Assembly: GCA_014859805.1 (NCBI GenBank) | Contig: JACUTN010000018.1 | Span: 1-13,061, forward strand | Source of the DNA: Candidatus Bathyarchaeota archaeon | GTDB lineage: Archaea > Thermoproteota > Bathyarchaeia > Bathyarchaeales > Bathycorpusculaceae | Direction of reading: 5' to 3' | Length of the DNA: 13,061 nt | Part shown: one piece after another, positions 1 through 6,868 of the stretch | Layout of the letters: the number at the start of each line of letters is the position of its first letter | How positions within the stretch are numbered: position 1 is the first letter of the stretch | Position numbers and translations under genes: made by a program | The notes under the pieces: generated by a model | What the model saw: only the letters and a program-made list of their open reading frames with translations | What the model was told of the DNA's origin: nothing | Database searches by the model: none

Positions 1-5
1 TATGT

Positions 6-1685
6 CTAAATCTCTGCTTTTCTCAAGAATTCTCTCGCGCTTTTGAGGGCTATTCGATAGAACACAAAGGTTACGAGGAAAGCCATAACCCCGCTGACGG
101 AAACTGCGATGGAGAGCTCTATTTTTGGTAGGGGCACAGGAATAGGTATGTATTCCATTGAAACTGCGTGTAGAAGGAGGGGCGAGAATATTATCGACGC
201 TAAGACCAAGCATAAGATCATGTTAACGAGAGACATTAACGGCCTAACCATTCTAGGCCTTGGAACTTCAGTGAAGTCAGCTCCTTCTATTCCCATTACG
301 AGGGAGACGGCGCCTAAAGCGAAGATTAGCAGAACGGATTCAATTAACAACGCCACAGTAATGTCTGGCGAAGGACACATGACTAGAATCCCAACAACAC
401 CACACACCAACGTTACTACGCATGAAAAGATGATTATAAAGGCATACTTACACTTGACTAAGCTTCGCGCAGTGATGGGTGAAGAGAAGAAATGCCACAC
501 AGCCTTGCCCTCCTCACCGACAATCATGCTGCCCAACATTGCAGCCATTATGGCTCCAGGCCCAAGAAGTATCCAAGCGAAAAGGAACCGAGAAGGCTCC
601 GTGGCAGCGGGTTCACCCAAAAATCCCAACTGCTGCATCAAAGGCATAAGTATGAAAACCAATGGCATTATGAAAATGTACATGAGTTCCCGTCGTCTCG
701 TGAATGCCTTAATGTCTTTCCTTATCACTGCAGCCTCTAACGAAGAAAAACCGAGTTTTCCCAAGAAGCCAACCTTCGGAGCATAAACTCCTGTGGAAAT
801 CGTGATTGCTGGCGGTTCATACAATCCAAATCTGGCGTTCATTCTAACGGCCATGTAGAAGAGGATGAGAATAAACAGAAGGGAAGCCAGCGAAAAGATA
901 ATGGTTTGCGCCAGTAATCCACTCATAAAGGAAGCTAAAGCCAACCCTAACCAGAGGTAGGGAATGAACCAAACCGCTTCTTGACCACCAGCAACCACCT
1001 CAATAAGGGTGACGAAGCCAGCGCCAGACGTGAGCGCAAACCAAACCACGTAGAACACAATCAAGAAAAGTATGGAACCAACAAACCTCACCCAAACAGC
1101 AGCCTTCCCAGAAGACTTGTAAACAGCTCCTGTAAGCCTCACTTGCAAAACTCTGAAAATCTCCGTCGTCGTGCTAGCTAAGAAAGCGCTAGCCAGCAAA
1201 GCAAAAATCGTGAAAATGGCAAGAGGCACTTCTCCTAGAAAAATGGAGAAGGCAGTTATGGCTGAACCAATTAGAATGATGGAAACCAAGGGGACACCAA
1301 TAAGATGAGCTAGAGTGGAGGCTAAGGTGTGCTCTTCCCATGTGATGGGTAGCCAGTACGGAGGTTGGATTGAAAATCTTACTCCGGCTCGTTGAATTTG
1401 TGCCATCATGGTGAAAACCATGCTTGAAATGAGAATTAGGGTGGGGAGGGATGGGAAAAGATAGTAAGCACCTTGATATAGCAAGCGTTTCAGTTCAGAG
1501 TCAGGCATCCCGCTATAGAAGTTTCCAACAGCTAATCCTATCGCTAACCCCAGAACGCAAGCTCCCCCATACAGCAAATATTGAAAAATCCTTCTTTCTC
1601 GATACCTTCTCAGCCTTTGACCCCTAATCAGTCTTCCAGACTTTATGTCAATGCTAATAAGCCTAACAACGTTTTTCCACTTCAT
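6..1685 (-). CDS. ABC-2-like transporter permease, 12-segment membrane protein
   Basis: This 559-residue integral membrane protein is the membrane half of an ABC transporter, most likely an exporter; the substrate is unknown. About 12 hydrophobic segments are visible, near residues 36-56, 76-97, 125-149, 153-171, 199-219, 236-256, 260-281, 334-352, 367-389, 412-436, 442-466 and 484-508, with a last one near 522-545. The second half looks like an ABC-2 permease: a basic stretch before a helix (IRKDIKAFTRRRE, 321-333), then EEGKAVWHFFSSPIT (391-405). A similar PIT-containing stretch at 113-128 suggests the two halves are related, so one chain may supply both halves of a membrane domain. The ATG overlaps the stop of the upstream ATPase gene (ATGA), which implies translational coupling. 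The family is clear as an ABC permease; the subfamily is not. Confidence 0.85.
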   Translation of the reverse strand: MKWKNVVRLISIDIKSGRLIRGQRLRRYRERRIFQYLLYGGACVLGLAIGLAVGNFYSGMPDSELKRLLYQGAYYLFPSLPTLILISSMVFTMMAQIQRAGVRFSIQPPYWLPITWEEHTLASTLAHLIGVPLVSIILIGSAITAFSIFLGEVPLAIFTIFALLASAFLASTTTEIFRVLQVRLTGAVYKSSGKAAVWVRFVGSILFLIVFYVVWFALTSGAGFVTLIEVVAGGQEAVWFIPYLWLGLALASFMSGLLAQTIIFSLASLLFILILFYMAVRMNARFGLYEPPAITISTGVYAPKVGFLGKLGFSSLEAAVIRKDIKAFTRRRELMYIFIMPLVFILMPLMQQLGFLGEPAATEPSRFLFAWILLGPGAIMAAMLGSMIVGEEGKAVWHFFSSPITARSLVKCKYAFIIIFSCVVTLVCGVVGILVMCPSPDITVALLIESVLLIFALGAVSLVMGIEGADFTEVPRPRMVRPLMSLVNMILCLVLASIIFSPLLLHAVSMEYIPIPVPLPKIELSIAVSVSGVMAFLVTFVFYRIALKSAREFLRKAEI

Positions 1686-2461
1686 CTAAGAAGCGCCTCA
1701 ACGACGTCTCTTATGTCCTCTGTTCCCGTAAGTTTCAAGAAAATTTCTTCTAGATCTGATCCAGGCAGCCTCGCCTTCTGTCTCAGCTCCTCCATGTTAC
1801 CTAAAGCCAATAACTTTCCTTCGTACATTATGGCTATGCGGTCGCACATGGCCTGTGCGATCTCTAGAATGTGAGTTGACATTATGGTTGTTACTCCTTG
1901 GGTTGCTAGTTTACGTAGGAGATCCTTCACGATTCTAGCCGACTTTGGGTCTAAACCGCTTAAGGGCTCGTCCAAAATGAGTAAAATTGGCTTGTGAAGA
2001 AAAGCTGAGATGAGCGCGATTTTCTGTTTCATACCTTGTGAGTAACTGTTAATCATGTCGCCCTCCCTGCCCTCCAGTTCAAGAGCCGCCAAATGCTCTT
2101 CTATTCGCATCTTCTTCTCTGACATGTCCACCGCGTAAATGTCACCAACAAAGTCAAGGTATTCCAGTCCTGTCAAAAATTCGTAAAGACGCGGAGTCTC
2201 GGGAACGTATCCCACCTGCCTCTTCACCGCCACTGGATCCTCTTGTGCATTTATGCCTAAAACCTTGACAGATCCGGAGTCTGGCTTGACCAATCCTAAA
2301 ATCATTTTTAGCGTGGTGGATTTCCCTGAGGCGTTTGGGCCTAGAAGGCCGAAGATTTCTCCGTATTTAACATCTAAGTCTATGTAGTCTACGGCTACTA
2401 TGTCGGCGTAACGCTTAGCCACTCTCCTTAACTCTACGGCGTCTTCACTGGTTGAAAGCAT
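1682..2461 (-). CDS. ABC transporter ATP-binding protein
   Basis: This 259-residue cytoplasmic ATPase powers the permease encoded immediately downstream. All the nucleotide-binding motifs are visible: Walker A GPNASGKST (41-49), a Q-loop region GYVPETP (84-90, with Glu where Gln is classical, which is common in ABC-2 ATPases), the signature YSQGMKQ (140-146), Walker B LLILDEP (160-166), D-loop SGLD (168-171) and the switch His in STHILE (195-200). The Walker A loop has Ala-Ser where many relatives have Gly-Ala, still within GxxxxGKS/T. Length and motif spacing are normal for drug/lipid or ABC-2 exporter ATPases. It starts at an ATG preceded by a good TATA-like element about 38 bp upstream, so the pair is probably a two-gene operon with a short leader. 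The substrate cannot be inferred. Confidence 0.93.
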   Translation of the reverse strand: MLSTSEDAVELRRVAKRYADIVAVDYIDLDVKYGEIFGLLGPNASGKSTTLKMILGLVKPDSGSVKVLGINAQEDPVAVKRQVGYVPETPRLYEFLTGLEYLDFVGDIYAVDMSEKKMRIEEHLAALELEGREGDMINSYSQGMKQKIALISAFLHKPILLILDEPLSGLDPKSARIVKDLLRKLATQGVTTIMSTHILEIAQAMCDRIAIMYEGKLLALGNMEELRQKARLPGSDLEEIFLKLTGTEDIRDVVEALLR

Positions 2462-2494
2462 TGATGATTACCACAGCTGAATAGACGAAAGAAA

Positions 2495-2503
2495 ATATTT
2501 AAA
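2495..2503 (-). promoter_or_regulatory. TATA-like element of the ABC transporter operon
   Basis: On the minus strand this reads TTTAAATAT, close to the archaeal TATA consensus. It is centred about 38 bp before the ATPase ATG, which predicts a transcript start near 2474 and a leader of about 12 nt. Only weak Shine-Dalgarno complementarity is seen in that leader. Confidence 0.55.
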
Positions 2504-2616
2504 CATTATACAGCCCAGCAAGTGTCTCCACAGTTAAAATCGTGTGGCAACCCAGTCGCTAAACTGCTTAAACGCTTCAGAAAGTTATTGGTGGAAGGAA
2601 AAGCATTTTTTGAAGC

Positions 2617-2820
2617 CTACGTTTTCTTGATTAAACCAATCAATGCAATGATGATGCCAGCTAACGCTGTAAGCCCGCCTAGAATCTCCATGGCTGTCCA
2701 GAAATTCATGTAGCCGCGCGTAATGAAGCCTATTAGGCAGTTCCTCTGGGAAGCGTAAAAACCCAAAACGACGCCAACAATAAAAAGAATGAAACCGACG
2801 ATAATCAGGCTCTTTCTCAT
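2617..2820 (-). CDS. Small two-helix membrane protein, function unknown
   Basis: This is a 67-residue protein I do not recognise. It has two strongly hydrophobic segments (about residues 4-22 and 43-63), joined by a 20-residue loop with Cys28 and aromatic residues, and ends in a basic IKKT tail. That layout suggests a helical hairpin in the membrane with Lys/Arg residues at both ends on the same side. The ATG is preceded at short distance by a purine-rich GGGATGA, a plausible ribosome binding site. It is a single gene, tandem with the ABC operon (155 bp further on) and divergent from the fumarase genes. An alternative frame over the same DNA (2585-2845) lacks any protein-like character, so this frame is preferred. 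Function is not inferred. Confidence 0.6.
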   Translation of the reverse strand: MRKSLIIVGFILFIVGVVLGFYASQRNCLIGFITRGYMNFWTAMEILGGLTALAGIIIALIGLIKKT

Positions 2821-2946
2821 AAGTCATCCCAACAAATTCTTGCAATCAACCTTTATTTGTTTTTCATTCATTTGTGTATACAACTCTGATTAACTCGCAT
2901 AGTTGAGCTATTATTCCTTTAGGCTGCATTGGTCAGTAAAGCTAAA

Positions 2947-2956
2947 AAATATAAAA
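2947..2956 (+). promoter_or_regulatory. TATA-like element of the fumarase operon
   Basis: The sequence AAATATAAAA is a good archaeal TATA candidate. Initiation about 25 bp downstream would fall near 2977, leaving a leader of about 30 nt that contains the strong Shine-Dalgarno at 2999-3007. It lies inside the longest possible reading frame of the alpha subunit, which argues against the far upstream TTG at 2929 as the start. Confidence 0.55.
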
Positions 2957-2998
2957 CAAGAGTTATAAGTACACTAATTCACCATGAACTGCTAAACA

Positions 2999-3007
2999 GA
3001 GGGAGAT
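2999..3007 (+). promoter_or_regulatory. Shine-Dalgarno that decides the fumarase alpha start
   Basis: GAGGGAGAT resembles the archaeal anti-16S motif GGAGGTGAT and ends 2 nt before the TTG at 3010, so its purine core sits about 4-8 nt away. No comparable motif precedes the alternative TTG at 2929. Confidence 0.6.
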
Positions 3008-3009
3008 CT

Positions 3010-3891
3010 TTGGAAACATTAAGTATTGTGGAAGATGTCGCCTTCAATCTTATAAAGCAAGCAGTGATCTACCTACCCGAAGACGTTAAGCAGGTACTGA
3101 AAAAAGCATACGCTGAAGAAACAAGTGACGCAGGAAGAACACAGTTAAAGGCTATTTTGGACAACATTGAATTTGCCGAGAAATATCAGGCGCCTATATG
3201 TCAAGACACGGGCACAATAATATTTTACGTCAAAGCTGGTGCCAAAGCGAAAGACCTTGACAAGATTGAAGTGGCTTTGATAAAAGCTACGAGAAGAGCC
3301 ACTGTGGAGGTTCCTATTCGTCCGAATGCTGTTAATCCTTTCACTCAGAAAAATAGTGGAGACAACACGGGAAGGTTGATACCGTGGATAAATTGGGAAA
3401 TTGTGGCAGGAGATGAAATAGAGATGACAGTGCTGCCGAAGGGTGGAGGGGCAGAAAACACGTGTGTCATGGGTATGCTTGTTCCAGGTGAGGGAATAAT
3501 GGGCGTGAAGAAGTTTGTTGTTGACGCGGTTATGAAGGCTGGTGCGAAACCTTGTCCACCAAACATTCTGGGAGTTGGGATAGGTGGAGGCTCTGACATT
3601 GCCATGAAAATTGCGAAAAAAGCTTTGCTGAGACCTTTAAACGTGTCAAATCCAGACCCTGAAATAGCAAAGCTTGAAAAAGAGATTCTAGAGGCTGTAA
3701 ACATGACTGGGATTGGACCGATGGGTCTTGGCGGAAAAATCACAGTTTTAAGCGTAAACATAGACTATGCTTATAGGCATCCAGCGTCCTATCCAGCGGC
3801 TGTTGCATTCAATTGCTGGGCTGCGAGAAGAGCTAGCGCAAGAATAAGTGCAGACGGAACGGTTGAATATTTAACTCATACAGTCAAGTGA
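3010..3891 (+). CDS. fumA: Fumarate hydratase class I, alpha (iron-sulfur) subunit
   Basis: This is the [4Fe-4S] subunit of the two-subunit class I fumarase, which interconverts fumarate and L-malate in the cytoplasm. From the TTG at 3010 it has 293 residues, normal for the family. The three cluster cysteines expected by alignment to E. coli FumA are C64 in ICQDTG, C182 in KPCPP and C269 in FNCWAARRA. Other family signatures are GGGAENTC (145-152), GVGIGGGSDIA (188-198) and MGLGGK (238-243). An extension to a TTG at 2929 would add 27 residues, but it lacks a ribosome site, lies before the best TATA element and exceeds family length, so the inner start was chosen. The beta gene follows after 10 bp. 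L-tartrate dehydratase TtdA is a close paralogue, so the substrate is inferred from family, not proven. The stop is TGA at 3889-3891. Confidence 0.93.
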   Translation: METLSIVEDVAFNLIKQAVIYLPEDVKQVLKKAYAEETSDAGRTQLKAILDNIEFAEKYQAPICQDTGTIIFYVKAGAKAKDLDKIEVALIKATRRATVEVPIRPNAVNPFTQKNSGDNTGRLIPWINWEIVAGDEIEMTVLPKGGGAENTCVMGMLVPGEGIMGVKKFVVDAVMKAGAKPCPPNILGVGIGGGSDIAMKIAKKALLRPLNVSNPDPEIAKLEKEILEAVNMTGIGPMGLGGKITVLSVNIDYAYRHPASYPAAVAFNCWAARRASARISADGTVEYLTHTVK

Positions 3892-3901
3892 GGTGAAACA
3901 A

Positions 3902-4507
3902 ATGGCTGTTTACAAATTTAAGACTCCAATATCGGAGGAGGAAATACGTAAGCTAAGGGTAAATGACGTTTTATACGTGAGTGGAACGATGTTTACCGCA
4001 AGGGATCAAGCTCACAAGAGAGCCTTAGAATATTTCAAACAAGGTAAGCCTTTACCACTAACCTTGGAAGGATTAGCTGTTTTCCACTGCGGTCCAATCG
4101 TGAAGAAAAAAGAAAACAGATGGACCATCGTTGCGGCAGGTCCGACAACAAGCACGCGAATGGAGATTTTTGAGGATGAGTTCATAAAGAACTTCAAGGT
4201 TAGAGTAATAATTGGCAAGGGTGGAATGGGAAAAAGAACAACGGAAGCCATGGTAAAGTATGGTGCTGTTTACGGAGCTTTCACTGGTGGAGCTGCGATA
4301 TTAGCTGCAAAAGCCATAAAAAGCGTGAAGAGCGTTGAGTGGCTTGACTTGGGAATGCCTGAAGCCATGTGGATTCTAGAGGTTGAAGAATTCGGTCCGC
4401 TGGCAATTGCCATTGACTCTCATGGAAACAACCTCTTCGAAGACGTCAAAAGGAAGGTTGAAGAAAACAAACAGAAAATCTATCAGAAACTTGGGTTGTC
4501 GCCATAA
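3902..4507 (+). CDS. fumB: Fumarate hydratase class I, beta subunit
   Basis: This 201-residue partner completes the active site of the class I fumarase with the alpha subunit. Conserved stretches are GTMFTARDQAHKR (28-40), HCGP (62-65), GPTTSTRM (80-87), GKGGMG (105-110) and DSHGNNLF (172-179), in the order usual for the C-terminal domain of single-chain class I enzymes. The start is the ATG at 3902: AGGTGA at 3891-3896 is well spaced for it and overlaps the alpha stop. A GTG at 3893 in the same frame would place the ribosome site inside the coding region. The two genes are clearly co-transcribed, and a T-run follows 8 nt after the stop. The symbol means beta subunit, not the E. coli FumB isozyme. 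As with alpha, a tartrate-type substrate cannot be excluded. Confidence 0.93.
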   Translation: MAVYKFKTPISEEEIRKLRVNDVLYVSGTMFTARDQAHKRALEYFKQGKPLPLTLEGLAVFHCGPIVKKKENRWTIVAAGPTTSTRMEIFEDEFIKNFKVRVIIGKGGMGKRTTEAMVKYGAVYGAFTGGAAILAAKAIKSVKSVEWLDLGMPEAMWILEVEEFGPLAIAIDSHGNNLFEDVKRKVEENKQKIYQKLGLSP

Positions 4508-4515
4508 TTCAGCAA

Positions 4516-4522
4516 TTTTTTT
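4516..4522 (+). terminator. Oligo-T terminator after the fumarase operon
   Basis: A run of seven T starts 9 nt after the beta-subunit stop. Archaeal RNA polymerase commonly terminates at such U-rich tracts without a hairpin. Confidence 0.5.
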
Positions 4523-4559
4523 CTGTCCACAATTTTTATATAATTCTTTGATCACTATT

Positions 4560-4598
4560 CTTTTGGGAGAGGCGAAAAAAGCAATAACTCTCCAAAAG
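4560..4598 (+). other. Hairpin in the gap, possibly the start of a small RNA
   Basis: CTTTTGGGAGAG (4560-4571) pairs with CTCTCCAAAAG (4588-4598), giving 11 pairs with one bulged G and a 16-nt A-rich loop. A TATA-like element at about 4532-4542 lies some 25 bp before it, so a transcript could begin at the hairpin. Function is unknown. Confidence 0.35.
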
Positions 4599-4925
4599 CC
4601 TCAAAAGTCACAAATGAGTTCGTCGTAAACAAGAGGCTGTTCAGTATAATTTCGAACTTACGCGGATGCTCAATAGAATCTTTGTTTTCAAACTCGGCTG
4701 GCGAAAAATCAAAGCCGAAATCCCTCTCCCTCCTTTTTATACCGCGGTCACCATACAGAAATCCGAGTTTTGCCTGTTTCCTTGCTATTAAGGGGTAAGT
4801 TGTCGAGAACGAGAAAAGGATAAGGACTATACATAAAATTAAGACTGAATTAGTGAGTTCACAGACAGAAAGGTTTGTGTTTGATTTTTGATATCTAGTT
4901 TAGATTTTGTTTATTGTGTCAGAAG

Positions 4926-4935
4926 ATTTAATATT
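4926..4935 (+). promoter_or_regulatory. TATA-like element of the membrane trio operon
   Basis: ATTTAATATT lies about 40 bp before the ATG at 4970. This predicts initiation near 4956 and a short leader of about 14 nt. Confidence 0.5.
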
Positions 4936-4969
4936 ACATTCCACATTCAATTCAAACGGTGTCAGAATC

Positions 4970-5509
4970 ATGCTCAAAAATTTTAGAGATAAAATAGCCC
5001 TTTCCGGAGTAACCGTGTTAATCATAGGTGTAGCCCTGCTGATCTTCACTTTCATAAGTGCTTACGGATTTCTAACCGAGAGCCTATCGATAATTGCTTC
5101 TGAGGATTTGATGCAGACTTTCGGTGTAGCGTTGGCTCCTTTGATTGCGACGTGCATACGCATAATGTATCTCGGAGTTATGGGGTGGATAGGTTCACTC
5201 TTAACCATCAGAGGAATAACGGTAATCGCCCATGCACCAAAGATGCAAATGATTGTCCAGCAGAAACGAGTGTTAACCAAGCCCGTGTCTCAAAAGGAGA
5301 AAGTTGAACAACCAAAAGAAGAGGTTAAGCCACCGCAGAAGCCGAAGGCTGAACAGCCGAAAGAAGAGGTTAAACCAAAAGAAGAGATAAAGACGCCAGA
5401 ACCGGAAATCGTAGTCATACCACCAGAGCAGGCTTCACAGCCACAATCACAGCCTTCACAAGAGCAACGGCAAGAAAATAACTATTCGCAACAACAATCC
5501 AACTCTTGA
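4970..5509 (+). CDS. Two-helix membrane protein with a repetitive Pro/Lys/Glu/Gln-rich tail
   Basis: I do not recognise this 179-residue protein. After a short basic N-terminus it has hydrophobic segments at about 9-31 and 54-86. The rest (about 90-179) has no globular character: a charged part with the unit EQPKEEVKP at 113-121 and again at 128-136, then PKEEIK, and finally a Gln/Ser/Asn-rich end. Such tails are usually flexible spacers or docking arms. The ATG at 4970 was chosen because it starts at the basic patch just before the first helix and has a TATA-like element at a suitable distance. A TTG at 4907 would add 21 residues upstream of that element. The next gene begins 32 bp after the stop, so it is the first gene of a three-gene membrane operon. 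Confidence 0.7.
   Translation: MLKNFRDKIALSGVTVLIIGVALLIFTFISAYGFLTESLSIIASEDLMQTFGVALAPLIATCIRIMYLGVMGWIGSLLTIRGITVIAHAPKMQMIVQQKRVLTKPVSQKEKVEQPKEEVKPPQKPKAEQPKEEVKPKEEIKTPEPEIVVIPPEQASQPQSQPSQEQRQENNYSQQQSNS
5306..5377 (+). repeat. Two-copy coding repeat in the tail of the two-helix protein
   Basis: Positions 5306-5332 and 5351-5377 both encode EQPKEEVKP, 45 bp apart and differing mainly at third codon positions. A shorter variant follows directly. The silent differences show that the peptide, not just the DNA, has been kept. Confidence 0.7.
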
Positions 5510-5532
5510 AATGCACACAAACTCCCGGAAAA

Positions 5533-5538
5533 GGGGAG
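5533..5538 (+). promoter_or_regulatory. Shine-Dalgarno deciding the start at 5542
   Basis: GGGGAG lies 3 nt before the ATG at 5542. The alternative TTG at 5506 overlaps the upstream stop and has no such motif. Confidence 0.6.
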
Positions 5539-5541
5539 ACT

Positions 5542-6318
5542 ATGAGAATACCGATTCGAATGATAAGCATAGCTACAACTTTTTTCTGGATGTTCCTAAT
5601 TGTTTTCCTAGTTTCTGCCGTTTATTCCGTTAAGGATGTTCGGTTTGATTTCGGAGAACCGCAAATAGGCTTAACGTCAGACAATAAAATACTCTTTTCC
5701 CTGCCGATAACAATTGATAACAAGGGCTACTACAATATAGGCTGCTTCAATGTGACAACGGAAATCTTAGACCATGAAGGCTTCATGATCACACGAGCAT
5801 CCACGTTTATTCCTGTCATAGAAAAAGGCGGACAGGTAATGGCAACTCACAACGTTACGATAAACATCAATGATTTGCAAAACAGCCAAGACTACTTATT
5901 CAATGACACTGAGCTGGAATTGCGGGAAATGGTTGGCTTGAAACTTGCTGAGGTCATTCCAGTTCAAGCGTCAACAAACGTTTCCATGCCTTGGGGTGCA
6001 CCATTATACAATTTCACGCTGGGAGAAATTGAATATGCTGGATTCAACGGAACCCACATGACAGCCACTATTCCAATGAGTTTTGAAAATCACGCCTCAT
6101 TTGACTTCACTGGCAACATCCAAATTCAGATGTACAACAGCACCAACACTCTAGTGAGCGAAGGACAAACAACGATTGAAACTCCGCAACATGTACCATA
6201 TAGTGGGTACATTGAGCTTAACGTTCCAATAATAGGAATAACTGAAAACGGACATCTCGAAGTGTATTTCTTAACTCCGCTCTTTGAGTTTGGACCTTTG
6301 GTGATTCCTTATGATTGA
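5542..6318 (+). CDS. Membrane-anchored extracytoplasmic protein with two related LEA/WHy-like domains
   Basis: This 258-residue protein has a basic N-terminus and one hydrophobic segment (about 8-28), a signal anchor or uncleaved signal peptide. The rest is beta-rich with two related units. The first has GEP (38-40), LFSLPITIDN (51-60) and FNVTTEILD (69-77). The second has GEI (161-163), TATIPMSFEN (174-183) and GNIQIQMYNS (191-200). The pattern of a hydrophobic strand ending in Pro, then N or EN, then a strand pair resembles LEA_2/WHy domains; that assignment is by pattern only. Seven N-x-S/T sequons (N70, N104, N121, N146, N157, N169, N199) fit an outward-facing, N-glycosylated protein. It sits between two membrane-protein genes, with 32 bp before it and an 8-bp overlap after it. 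Specific function is unknown. Confidence 0.75.
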   Translation: MRIPIRMISIATTFFWMFLIVFLVSAVYSVKDVRFDFGEPQIGLTSDNKILFSLPITIDNKGYYNIGCFNVTTEILDHEGFMITRASTFIPVIEKGGQVMATHNVTININDLQNSQDYLFNDTELELREMVGLKLAEVIPVQASTNVSMPWGAPLYNFTLGEIEYAGFNGTHMTATIPMSFENHASFDFTGNIQIQMYNSTNTLVSEGQTTIETPQHVPYSGYIELNVPIIGITENGHLEVYFLTPLFEFGPLVIPYD

Positions 6319-6760
6319 AGAAAAAAAGGTTTTCAAAAAACGTCTTCAAGTTTTCATTCGTAAAGCGTTAAAAGCAACCATAAAAGGTGTAGTTTTCTAC
6401 GGGACATACTTTGTTTTATCAATGTTTTTGGCTCCAGTTTCAGAGATAGTTCCAGGTTTTCAACAGATGATTGAAGTTTTTGTTATGGTTTACATCTTTC
6501 TGATGATTATTGGGGAACTTACTGCGGGAACGATTTTTCATCACTTTTTTAACGGTGCAAAGGCGTTATTCGTGATTCTTTACTTAATCTTCGCGTTGAA
6601 CGGTGGGATAGTGGGCATAACTGTCCAAAATGTGAATTTGGTTGTTGACCTTCGTTTGTTTCTCGCGGTTGCCATGCTTCTCGGCTTGTTGGGATTTGCA
6701 AAATCTGTGCTTCAAGCAGTAAACTTTCTGAATGAAAAAGCAGAACACGTACACTTCTGA
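6311..6760 (+). CDS. Four-helix membrane protein, function unknown
   Basis: I do not recognise this 149-residue protein. It begins with a strongly basic stretch (EEKKVFKKRLQVFIRKALK), then hydrophobic segments near 24-42, 53-75, 84-104 and 113-135, and ends in a short charged tail with two His residues. The layout suggests that both ends are cytoplasmic. Its ATG overlaps the end of the upstream gene by 8 bp, so it is translationally coupled to the glycosylated-type surface protein and probably works with it at the membrane. It is the last gene of the trio and converges on the MarC-family gene, whose stop is 108 bp away. No catalytic motif is visible. Confidence 0.7.
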   Translation: MIEEKKVFKKRLQVFIRKALKATIKGVVFYGTYFVLSMFLAPVSEIVPGFQQMIEVFVMVYIFLMIIGELTAGTIFHHFFNGAKALFVILYLIFALNGGIVGITVQNVNLVVDLRLFLAVAMLLGLLGFAKSVLQAVNFLNEKAEHVHF

Positions 6761-6868
6761 ATTCTTTTCGCATTGACGCTGAAAGTTCGTATCGGCAGGG
6801 TTAGGAACGGCTGTTTAGATGCGGTTAAAATCATCCCAGACAAGTTTACATCTGTTGAGAAATAAATG

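Larger units (their letters stand above)
4508..4969 (+). other. Gene-free gap of about 460 bp with terminator, hairpins and a start-less open frame
   Basis: No convincing gene was found here. The gap holds a T-run after the fumarase stop (4516-4522), a TATA-like stretch TTTTTATATAA near 4532-4542, a hairpin at 4560-4598 and a weaker 6-bp hairpin at 4694-4718. The word GGCGAAAAA occurs in or beside both hairpin loops. A TATA-like element for the next operon lies at 4926-4935. On the minus strand, 4558-4899 is open for 114 codons but has no ATG, and no early GTG or TTG start. The plus strand is open in another frame over about 4546-4795, also without a start. It could be a degraded gene, a leader or a structured RNA. 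Confidence 0.5.

Noticed and set aside
109..786. A 225-codon plus-strand open frame opposite the ABC permease
   Set aside because: It is antisense to a clear membrane protein, has no domain or hydrophobic pattern, and its composition is that of a reverse-strand shadow.
2585..2845. An 86-codon minus-strand frame overlapping the small membrane protein
   Set aside because: It has no segment pattern and a Trp/His/Arg-rich mixture typical of a wrong frame, while the overlapping 67-codon frame has two clean helices.
4383..4628. An 81-codon plus-strand frame over the end of the fumarase beta gene
   Set aside because: It overlaps a well-supported gene in another frame, then runs through the T-run and hairpin with no protein character.
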